8,002 nucleotides of DNA from Lachnospiraceae bacterium UBA3785 (lineage in GTDB: Bacteria; Bacillota; Clostridia; Lachnospirales; Lachnospiraceae). Position numbers and translations under genes: made by a program. The notes beneath the pieces were generated by a model that was not told the origin of the DNA, made no database searches, and saw only the letters and a program-made list of their open reading frames with translations. Each line of letters starts with the position of its first letter. The stretch's first letter is position 1. Below are positions 1 to 6,795 of this stretch, one piece after another. The stretch spans positions 797-8,798 of the forward strand of contig DFFD01000002.1 of the NCBI GenBank assembly GCA_002369495.1. Reading direction: 5' to 3'.

Positions 1-240
1 GATGAGGCCCGGGCCGAGCTCCACGGAAAGCGGAGCGTCGGTGGACTCGACCGGCTCGCCCGGGCCGAGGCCGGAGGTCTCCTCATAGACCTGGATGGAC
101 GCCTGGTCACCGTGCATCTCGATGATCTCGCCGATCAGACGCTGGCGGCTGACACGGACGACGTCGAACATGTTCGCATCGCGCATTCCGCCGGCGATGA
201 CCAGCGGACCTGCTACTTTTATTATCGTGCCTGTGCTCAA
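1..240 (-). CDS. ntpA: V/A-type ATP synthase catalytic subunit A, N-terminal 80 codons (runs off window)
   Basis: This is the catalytic, nucleotide-binding subunit of the soluble V1/A1 headpiece, which hydrolyses or makes ATP. Only the N-terminal beta-barrel region and the start of the following segment are inside the window. The translation carries family-typical stretches: [14 protein letters not shown] near residue 5, [20 protein letters not shown] around 36-55, and [11 protein letters not shown] followed by [12 protein letters not shown] at the edge. The P-loop and catalytic residues lie outside. The start is taken as TTG at 238-240, preceded by GGAG about ten bases upstream. No in-frame ATG or GTG precedes it, and the next ATG would remove the beta-barrel strand that begins the family. 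It follows the subunit F gene by 44 bases, with no terminator seen between them, so it belongs to the same operon. Identity is secure; the TTG start is probable. Confidence 0.95.
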   Translation of the reverse strand, partial: MSTGTIIKVAGPLVIAGGMRDANMFDVVRVSRQRLIGEIIEMHGDQASIQVYEETSGLGPGEPVESTDAPLSVELGPGLI

Positions 241-284
241 TTTATTATATCTCCTCGCATTATTCGCATAAAACGTTCTTAAAG

Positions 285-611
285 CTACTGCCGGTCCTCC
301 CCGAACAGGATATCGGAGCCGACCGCCTGCTCTACGCTTCCCTTCACGCTTCTGACGCCTTCGCCTGTATTTCCGGAAACGCCGGGGATGAGAATGATCG
401 CCGGAGCGATCCGGCTCATGTATTCCTCTCTGGCGGCCTTCAGCGTGTCCGCGAGCTTTTCGGTCATGTAAATGATCCCGTAACCGTTCTCGGCAAGACG
501 CTTGAGGAGGTGTGTTCCCTCCTCCTTGTCGTCCACCGGAAAGATATCAAGCCCGAGCGCCGCGAAGCCGTAGATGCTGTCATAATCACCCATGACTGCT
601 ATCTTAGACAT
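285..611 (-). CDS. ntpG: V/A-type ATP synthase subunit F (NtpG in Enterococcus naming)
   Basis: This is the small subunit of the central rotor stalk of a V/A-type ATPase. In known enzymes it binds subunit D and couples rotation to catalysis. The 108-residue product begins [20 protein letters not shown], the family hallmark: a short beta strand, then a GD motif, then GF-LGL. It continues with an alternating alpha/beta Rossmann-like pattern, with hydrophobic strands YGIIYMTE near 44-51 and PAIILIPG near 70-77, and has a flexible C-terminal tail after about residue 85. Length is normal (about 100-110). The ATG at 609-611 overlaps the end of the subunit C gene by eight bases (ATGTCTAA), and GAGGG lies six bases upstream inside the C gene. 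This suggests translational coupling of C and F. No defects are visible. Confidence 0.95.
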   Translation of the reverse strand: MSKIAVMGDYDSIYGFAALGLDIFPVDDKEEGTHLLKRLAENGYGIIYMTEKLADTLKAAREEYMSRIAPAIILIPGVSGNTGEGVRSVKGSVEQAVGSDILFGEDRQ

Positions 612-1578
612 ACATTTCCCTCGTTCTTTCCCGTATCGCTTCCTCGGACAGGCCGTTGGCCTTGCCGGTGATCACGATGCGTGCCGTCTTGATCTCATTC
701 TGACGCGCGAGGACGTAGGCGACCAGCGGACCGACCGTGCAGACCTCGTATTTCTGAGGCTTGATCGTCTCGATCACGCGGTTGTCGCACCAGCGCTCAA
801 ATGCCGACGGTGATTTCTTAAGAGCCTCAGCCGCCTCCGCGTAGCCGGAGGAGGAGAGGTAGTCCAGCAGGGCGTCGACCCCCTGGAACGCGGCCTGGGC
901 CAGTGTTCTCACGTCAAATGAAGAGCACGGCGCAAGCGCTCTGTGCAGAAAATCCAGACTTTTCCTTGTCTTTGCGGAGCGGGCCGCGATCTTGATATCC
1001 GTCACAGCCACCTGGGACTTCGCGTAATCCTGAATCACCTTGTCCGGGCTCGCCTTGCCGGCCGCCTCGATCGCATCCAGGCAGGCGCGGTCCACGATGA
1101 TATCCGCGAGCTGCGCGTCGCGGGTGTGCAGCATGGTCTCAAGGGCCTCCGCTGCCGCCGCCCGCATGTGTTCCGGAAGCGCCGACCAGTTTTTCTCGGT
1201 AACGATCTTCAGCATCTGCGGACGGCCGTACGTGTCGTCAGGCGCAAACGCCTTTTCGTTGCTCATGCTGGTGCAGACCTCCTTGATGGCGGCCTTCAGG
1301 TTGTGATAGATATTCGGGAGCGAGAGGACGTCGAAGACGGAGAAATCAACTCCGAGCTCCTTCATGATCGCCCAGATCTTTCTCTCCTCGATGGCCAGGA
1401 TCCGCTCCGGATCGTTTCCGTCCGATGCGTCCCCCCAGCCCTTGTCCTTCAGGAAAGTCACGACGGCATCCGCACTTTTTTGCGCGGCCATCGTATTCAC
1501 GTCGTTGTTCGAAAGAAGCTTCGTCTCAAGAACGCGGATACGGGCCACCGCATAGGTATAACTCCAATCTGATGCCAT
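604..1578 (-). CDS. ntpC: V/A-type ATP synthase subunit C (AC39/subunit d family)
   Basis: Subunit C is the funnel-shaped, all-helical protein that sits on the proteolipid ring and connects the central stalk (D/F) to the rotor. The 324 residues are almost entirely helix-forming. They show the start expected for this family, with SYTYAVARIRVLETKLL near residues 6-22, LPNIYHNLKAAIK near 87-99, and RQNEIKTARIVITGKANGLS near 293-312. The last segment, a conserved family signature, ends in a short charged tail. Length is close to the usual 320-340. The ATG at 1576-1578 has AAGGAG six bases upstream and lies 18 bases after the subunit E stop. The 3' end overlaps the start of subunit F by eight bases. 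No membrane segments are seen, as expected for a peripheral subunit. Identity rests on the conserved C-terminal motif plus the operon position between E and F. Confidence 0.95.
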   Translation of the reverse strand: MASDWSYTYAVARIRVLETKLLSNNDVNTMAAQKSADAVVTFLKDKGWGDASDGNDPERILAIEERKIWAIMKELGVDFSVFDVLSLPNIYHNLKAAIKEVCTSMSNEKAFAPDDTYGRPQMLKIVTEKNWSALPEHMRAAAAEALETMLHTRDAQLADIIVDRACLDAIEAAGKASPDKVIQDYAKSQVAVTDIKIAARSAKTRKSLDFLHRALAPCSSFDVRTLAQAAFQGVDALLDYLSSSGYAEAAEALKKSPSAFERWCDNRVIETIKPQKYEVCTVGPLVAYVLARQNEIKTARIVITGKANGLSEEAIRERTREMYV

Positions 1579-1596
1579 TTGCTGCTCCTTAACGTA

Positions 1597-2190
1597 TCAG
1601 GAAAACAGGACCTTTGCTGCTGCGTCCTGCATTCTGTCTTTATTTGCCTCAAATATCGCGGCGAGCGAGCAGTTCTCCTCGATGCCGCCGTAGATGAGGA
1701 TGCATCCGTTTTCGATCTTAGCCGGTTCCTCCCTCACCGAAAGCGTGCCGCCGGCTTTGCGCGCGGCCGCGTCCGCCTTCGCGGCGAAATCCGCGGGCAG
1801 GCGCTTAAGGTCTTCCGGGGCAAATGCGATCTCTCCGGCCTCCGGGCGGACGATCTTTCCGATAATGCCGAGCAGCATATCGAAATAGTCCTTGTCGTCC
1901 TGGCTCTTAAGCGTCTCCAGCGCCTTTCCGAGCACGGCCGCAATGATCTCCTGCTTGGCGGAGAGGATCGATTTCTTTTTCAGGATATCGCAGGAAGAGA
2001 GGATGCGGGCCTCGTAGGTCTTCGTGTCGCGGGCGATGCGCTCTTCATTTTCCGCTTTTGCCTTGCGGATCTCGTCGCCTGCCGCGACCGCAATGTCGAG
2101 CGCCTTGCCGTTGGCGACGCTGATCGCCCGGTCCGCTTCCTTCTGGGCTTCCTCCAGGATCCGGCCGGTAATAGTTTCAATTCCTGCCAT
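1597..2190 (-). CDS. ntpE: V/A-type ATP synthase subunit E (peripheral stalk)
   Basis: Subunit E forms the peripheral (stator) stalk together with a small coiled-coil partner, here the product of 4730-5038, and holds the catalytic head still while the rotor turns. The 197-residue protein has two parts. Residues about 1-95 form a long charged helix (ILEEAQKEADRAI, DEIRKAKAENEERIA), typical of the coiled-coil stalk. Residues about 100-197 form a globular alpha/beta C-terminal domain ending in GGIEENCSLAAIFEANKD. The GG(I/V)xxxx...S-L-x-x-hF pattern near the end is the conserved surface that contacts the head. Length is normal for the family. ATG at 2188-2190 has a strong GGGAGG six to seven bases upstream. 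The gene follows K after 15 bases and precedes C by 18 bases, so it sits inside one transcript. Confidence 0.95.
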   Translation of the reverse strand: MAGIETITGRILEEAQKEADRAISVANGKALDIAVAAGDEIRKAKAENEERIARDTKTYEARILSSCDILKKKSILSAKQEIIAAVLGKALETLKSQDDKDYFDMLLGIIGKIVRPEAGEIAFAPEDLKRLPADFAAKADAAARKAGGTLSVREEPAKIENGCILIYGGIEENCSLAAIFEANKDRMQDAAAKVLFS

Positions 2191-2205
2191 GATATTCCTC
2201 CCTGT

Positions 2206-4715
<2,510 letters not shown>

Positions 4716-4729
4716 GCTAACCTCCCGGT

Positions 4730-5038
4730 TTATAGAATCTTGTCAATGACAGCTTTGACGGCTGCCTCCGTCTTCGGCGCGACCTGCGCCTTCAGGGAAG
4801 CCGCCTCCTTCGCCGCCTCCGCCTCGGCTTCCGCGACCTTTGCGTCGCCGGCTTCCTGCGCCGCCTTCGCAGCCGCAGCAGCCTCCTCGGCAAATTTCGC
4901 AAATGCCTCCGCCTTATCCGCCTCCGCTCTGGCCTCCGCTGCCTTCACGATCTCCGCCGCGTTCTTTGCCGCCTCGGCGATCATGGTCTCAGCCTTCGCT
5001 TCCGCTTCGCGGACTGCCTTGATGCTCTCTTCAATCAT
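4730..5038 (-). CDS. ntpF: V/A-type ATP synthase small coiled-coil stalk subunit (subunit H / NtpF-like)
   Basis: This is the first gene of the ATPase operon. By position and composition it encodes the small partner of subunit E in the peripheral stalk, called H in archaeal enzymes and NtpF in Enterococcus. The 102 residues are nearly all helix-forming and low in complexity: 39 alanines and 18 glutamates with regularly spaced lysines, for example EAEAKAETMIAEAAKNAAEI. The pattern fits a long stalk helix rather than a globular fold. Pro87 breaks the helix before a short C-terminal segment, KTEAAVKAVIDKIL. There is no membrane segment. The start is fixed because an in-frame TGA lies immediately upstream of the ATG. 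Purine-rich AAGGAAGG and GGTGG stand within the 20 bases before it. Such biased sequence gives weak homology by itself, so the call leans on the I-K-E-C-F-A neighbours. Confidence 0.85.
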   Translation of the reverse strand: MIEESIKAVREAEAKAETMIAEAAKNAAEIVKAAEARAEADKAEAFAKFAEEAAAAAKAAQEAGDAKVAEAEAEAAKEAASLKAQVAPKTEAAVKAVIDKIL

Positions 5039-5059
5039 TCAACCACCGCCTTCCTTTTT

Positions 5060-5112
5060 GCGGCCGGAGGAAAGCTTTCCGGCCGCGAGAGCTGAAATGG
5101 GATCAGCTTCTC
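5060..5112 (-). other. Two adjacent hairpins in the ATPase operon leader
   Basis: The expected leader RNA can form two stem-loops back to back. The first (5087-5112) pairs AGCTGA with TCAGCT and extends through GAG/CTC past one bulged base. The second (5060-5086) has a perfect 9-bp stem, TCCGGCCGC with GCGGCCGGA, around a 9-base loop. No T-run follows on the minus strand, where the flank is AAAAAGG, so neither is an ordinary terminator. The second ends about 22 bases before the start codon, just upstream of the ribosome site. A role in mRNA stability or translation control is possible but unproven. Confidence 0.4.
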
Positions 5113-5129
5113 CCTGCATTATTCTTATA

Positions 5130-5157
5130 ATTTTACCACAACACATAATCAATGCAA
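5130..5157 (-). promoter_or_regulatory. Putative sigma-A promoter of the V/A-ATPase operon
   Basis: On the minus strand TTGCAT (5152-5157) is followed after 16 bases by TAAAAT (5130-5135). TGG stands directly before the -10 box, which gives an extended -10 element. Transcription would begin near 5123 and give an 85-base leader before the ATG at 5038. An alternative pairing in the same place is TTGATT with TATAAG, 17 bases apart. No activator site was recognised. Confidence 0.5.
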
Positions 5158-5184
5158 GAAAAAATTGTTAATTTAAGACAATTT
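5158..5184 (-). terminator. Weak intrinsic terminator after the pseudouridine synthase gene
   Basis: On the minus strand AAATTGT (5178-5184) and ACAATTT (5162-5168) form a 7-bp stem with a 9-base loop, followed by a run of Ts to 5159. The stem is almost all A-T and so weak. It lies 15 bases past the stop at 5199 and directly abuts the -35 box of the ATPase promoter. Confidence 0.35.
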
Positions 5185-5198
5185 AATATTTTACCATG

Positions 5199-5828
5199 CT
5201 AAAATCGCCTCAGCTCCTCCGGGACAGAAAAATGCATCCTTCGTTCATCCGCCGGATGTTCAAAGGAGAGTTCCGCCGCCGTGAGGAAAATGCCGCGGCC
5301 CGCCCCGGCTGTCCCGCCGTAGCGGACGTCCCCCGCGATCGGCATGCCGGCGCCTGACAGCTGCACGCGGATCTGGTGATGGCGGCCCGTCTCAAGGCGG
5401 ATCCGCAGCGTATCTTCCGATTCCTTTTTATAGGTAAGAACCGCTCTCTTAGCGCCCGGCGTCCCCGCCGGCACGATGCGGGAGCGGTTCGATCTCGCAT
5501 CCTTCAAAAGCCAGTCTTCAAGCGTCCCTTCCTCCGCCGGGATCTTCCCCGTGACCCTGGCGCGGTAGATCTTCTCCATCTTTCCGCCGGAGAGCCGCGC
5601 AGAGAGCGCTGCCGCGGCCTTCTTGTTTCTCGCAAACAGGACGAGCCCGTCCACCGGCTGGTCGATCCGGTGGATGAGGAAGAGCCCGCCGGCACGGCCG
5701 TCCCGCCCGGCGAGAAATGTTCTCAGCATGCTCACCAGATCCTTCTCCAGGGGCTTCTTCGTCTCGGATGCCAGCCCGGCCTCCTTGAAGACCACCAGCA
5801 CATCCCGGTCTTCGTAAATGATTTTCAT
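5199..5828 (-). CDS. RluA-family RNA pseudouridine synthase (small, no S4 domain)
   Basis: This enzyme is predicted to isomerise uridine to pseudouridine in rRNA or tRNA. The target base cannot be read from the sequence. The 209-residue product has the RluA catalytic motif HRIDQPVDGLVLFAR at 53-67, with Asp56 as the nucleophile. It also has the second conserved region LETGRHHQIRVQLSGAG (145-161) and GDVRYGG (167-173). The catalytic motif differs slightly from the common HRLDxxTSG form, as in short RluA-like subgroups. There is no N-terminal S4 RNA-binding domain: the protein starts directly with the synthase fold (MKIIYEDRDVLVVFKEAG). I chose the ATG at 5826-5828 because GGGAGG lies eight bases upstream. 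An in-frame TTG at 5859-5861 would add 11 residues unlike the family and lacks a good ribosome site. The gene stands alone between terminator-like hairpins. Confidence 0.88.
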   Translation of the reverse strand: MKIIYEDRDVLVVFKEAGLASETKKPLEKDLVSMLRTFLAGRDGRAGGLFLIHRIDQPVDGLVLFARNKKAAAALSARLSGGKMEKIYRARVTGKIPAEEGTLEDWLLKDARSNRSRIVPAGTPGAKRAVLTYKKESEDTLRIRLETGRHHQIRVQLSGAGMPIAGDVRYGGTAGAGRGIFLTAAELSFEHPADERRMHFSVPEELRRF

Positions 5829-5847
5829 GTAATCCACCTCCCGGGAT

Positions 5848-5856
5848 ATTGTAACA
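5848..5856 (-). promoter_or_regulatory. Possible extended -10 promoter of the pseudouridine synthase gene
   Basis: TGT-TACAAT on the minus strand (TACAAT at 5848-5853) resembles an extended -10 element. No convincing -35 box is present at the usual distance, which falls in the preceding hairpin. Initiation near 5841 would leave a leader of only about 13 bases, barely including the GGGAGG ribosome site. Weak support. Confidence 0.25.
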
Positions 5857-5864
5857 CACAACGA

Positions 5865-5907
5865 AAACGGCCGCCATAACGTTCTCCCTCGTTTATGGCG
5901 GCCGTTT
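5865..5907 (-). terminator. Perfect 15-bp hairpin, probable intrinsic terminator
   Basis: AAACGGCCGCCATAA (5865-5879) is exactly complementary to TTATGGCGGCCGTTT (5893-5907), with a 13-base loop. On the minus strand the stem runs into TTTTCGTT, and on the plus strand into GTTTAATGTT, so it could work in both directions, better on the minus strand. It sits upstream of the pseudouridine synthase. The only minus-strand transcript it could end is one from the AT-rich region to its right, because the regulator gene there has its own terminator. Confidence 0.7.
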
Positions 5908-6071
5908 AATGTTCAATTTTCAATGGACATTTTCTCCGTTTCTTTATTTAATTATCATTGTCCATGCGCCTTGCCCTGTTTTTTTGGGGGCAGGAATTAA
6001 TATATATTGTAATTTTTATTTTCATTCCGGGCTCGCATTGGGTTTTATTCTTATTTTTAAAATTATCCCTG

Positions 6072-6160
6072 CTTAAGTTTTTCTTTATTTTTTAAGCTTT
6101 TCCTTATTTCTAAAGACGTCTCCTTATTGATAAGGATCCTGCTTTTTTATAAAGATTTTT
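6072..6160. repeat. Degenerate ~20-base repeat array with palindromic cores
   Basis: On the plus strand, T-rich stretches alternate with short palindromes: CTTAAG (6072-6077), AAGCTT (6094-6099), AGACGTCT (6114-6121), AGGATCCT (6133-6140) and the near-palindrome AAAGATTTTT (6151-6160). The centres are 22, 21, 19 and 19 bases apart, about two helical turns. CCTTATT follows two of the cores closely. TCCTTA-TTGA-TAAGGA (6121-6136) is also a perfect small hairpin. The units are diverged, so this is a pattern seen by eye and not a proven family. Confidence 0.4.
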
Positions 6161-6172
6161 CTTTTTTTGAGG

Positions 6173-6201
6173 TTTTTCTTTTAAAAATTTTTCTTTTAAA
6201 A
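6173..6201. repeat. Tandem duplication of a 14-base T/A unit
   Basis: TTTTTCTTTTAAAA occurs at 6173-6186 and again at 6188-6201 with one A between, a 15-base period. It continues the T-rich array on its left and is probably slippage-derived. Confidence 0.6.
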
Positions 6202-6222
6202 CCTGTATGCTTAGAGGTCTTT

Positions 6223-6255
6223 TTATCCTTTTTGTGATGCTCCGATGTATTTCAT
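6223..6255 (-). CDS. Possible 10-residue peptide ORF
   Basis: ATG at 6253-6255 opens a 10-codon frame (MKYIGASQKG) that ends in TAA at 6223-6225. It is preceded by a striking purine block, GAGGGAGGGGGC (6261-6272), whose distance to the ATG suits a Shine-Dalgarno. It would lie in the middle of the putative orphan transcript. A frame this short is expected by chance often, so only the ribosome site argues for translation. No family is recognised. Confidence 0.2.
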   Translation of the reverse strand: MKYIGASQKG

Positions 6256-6328
6256 TGAAAGCCCCCTCCCTCTAAGTGATAAAGCCTCCAATTACTTTCT
6301 GATCAGATACATCTCCTTGCCGATTTCC

Positions 6329-6357
6329 AAATGAACTTTCTTTACAGTTCATTTTTT
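6329..6357 (+). other. 9-bp hairpin followed by six Ts on the plus strand
   Basis: AAATGAACT (6329-6337) pairs perfectly with AGTTCATTT (6346-6354) around an 8-base loop. On the plus strand the stem runs into a T6 tract (6352-6357), like an intrinsic terminator, but no plus-strand gene lies upstream. On the minus strand it would be a stem-loop with loop GTAAAGAA inside the putative orphan transcript. Function unassigned. Confidence 0.35.
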
Positions 6358-6460
6358 AATTCGGCGGCAGTTTGTCTCAATATGTAAGCCTGCTCGGATA
6401 TACTCTTTTCCCTGATTTTATCTCTTTGCTTTCGAGATTTATATTATTATTTCATTCAAT

Positions 6461-6550
6461 TCATGGGAAAAGGTGCTTCTCGCCTGGAACTGCCGGCTCC
6501 TGCCTTTTCATATTGAGGGTTAACCTGTACGGTTTTTCAAACACATCCAT
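6461..6550 (-). CDS. Small ORF, 29 residues, unrecognised
   Basis: A 29-codon frame starts at ATG 6548-6550 and stops at TGA 6461-6463. It begins MDVFEKPYRL and ends GEKHLFP, is moderately basic, and has no signal peptide, membrane segment or cysteine. I do not recognise a family. Three things support expression: AAAGGAGGG (6560-6568) sits nine bases before the ATG; a near-consensus promoter lies about 70 bases further upstream; and the segment is visibly richer in G+C than its AT-rich surroundings, with codons like those of the neighbouring genes. It could be a real micro-protein, a leader peptide, or the intact N-terminus of a gene whose remainder has decayed, since protein-like fragments follow in other frames. 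Confidence 0.45.
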   Translation of the reverse strand: MDVFEKPYRLTLNMKRQEPAVPGEKHLFP

Positions 6551-6627
6551 TGGAATATGCCCTCCTTTTATGATGAATGATTGACTGGTTTCTTTTTTAT
6601 TATGTGGTTGATTTCTTTGATGGACTT

Positions 6628-6656
6628 ATATTAGCAGATTGGAAATCATTTGTCAA
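6628..6656 (-). promoter_or_regulatory. Near-consensus sigma-A promoter in the intergenic region
   Basis: On the minus strand TTGACA (6651-6656) is a perfect -35 box. After exactly 17 bases comes TAATAT (6628-6633), a good -10 box preceded by TGC, which adds an extended -10. This is the best promoter in the window. It starts transcription near 6621 and points at the 29-codon ORF and its strong ribosome site, not at any long gene. Confidence 0.7.
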
Positions 6657-6768
6657 CACATTTTTTAATTTTTCTTCGTATTTTTTAAATCCGCAGCGTA
6701 ATTTTATTAATTGTATGTACTATTATATTCTGTTTGGATATTTAAAACAGTTCGGACGGCTCGGACAC

Positions 6769-6791
6769 AAAAAGCGCGGCACAGCCGCGCT
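6769..6791 (-). terminator. Intrinsic terminator of the PucR/CdaR-type regulator gene
   Basis: AGCGCGGC and GCCGCGCT form a perfect 8-bp, G-C-rich stem with loop TGT on the minus strand, followed by TTTTT (6769-6773, partly the stem end) then GTG. The stem starts five bases after the regulator stop codon at 6796-6798. This is a textbook rho-independent terminator. Confidence 0.9.
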
Positions 6792-6795
6792 CTTA

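Larger units (their letters stand above)
5863..6621 (-). ncRNA. Putative orphan transcript from promoter to terminator
   Basis: A near-consensus promoter at 6628-6656 and the terminator hairpin at 5865-5907 frame a possible RNA of about 760 bases. It is A-rich, contains at most two very short ORFs near its 5' half, and has several potential stem-loops (6329-6354; arms at 5923-5929 and 5959-5965; a bulged G-C stem around 5968-5993). It could be a regulatory RNA, a micro-peptide mRNA or the remains of a decayed gene. It does not look like tmRNA, RNase P RNA, SRP RNA or 6S RNA by eye. Confidence 0.35.
5908..6768. other. AT-rich intergenic region without a conventional gene
   Basis: About 860 bases separate the regulator terminator from the hairpin at 5865-5907. 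Base composition changes sharply to T-rich on the plus strand (A-rich on the minus), while the flanking genes are GC-rich. No ORF here matches a family I recognise. The longer plus-strand frames (for example 6372-6584 and the left part of 6577-7029) lack ribosome sites and give T-driven, low-complexity peptides, so I do not call them. Within the region, on the minus strand, lie a strong promoter, a 29-codon ORF and a 10-codon ORF with good ribosome sites, a hairpin and repeat tracts, each listed separately. Confidence 0.7.

Noticed and set aside
943..1572. Long plus-strand frame of 209 codons opposite subunit C, and several similar plus-strand frames opposite the ATPase genes
   Set aside because: They mirror real minus-strand genes, have arginine-rich or low-complexity products, and have no ribosome sites. 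They are shadows of GC-rich coding sequence.
5829..5861. Upstream TTG start for the pseudouridine synthase adding 11 residues
   Set aside because: The ATG at 5826-5828 has GGGAGG at proper spacing and begins with the family-typical MKIIYEDRDVLVVFK. The extension overlaps the likely promoter.
6372..6584. 70-codon plus-strand frame in the AT-rich region
   Set aside because: No Shine-Dalgarno precedes its ATG, and its hydrophobic, Phe/Leu/Ser-rich product is what T-rich DNA gives by chance. It lies antisense to the better-supported 29-codon ORF.
6718..6726. TATAAT-like box between the regulator terminator and the orphan promoter
   Set aside because: No acceptable -35 hexamer lies 16-18 bases upstream, and a much better promoter stands 70-90 bases downstream.
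5908..6768. Known structured RNAs (tmRNA, RNase P, SRP RNA, 6S RNA), CRISPR array or insertion-sequence remnant
   Set aside because: No conserved cores of these RNAs, no regular identical repeats with unique spacers, and no terminal inverted repeats with a transposase frame were seen by eye.
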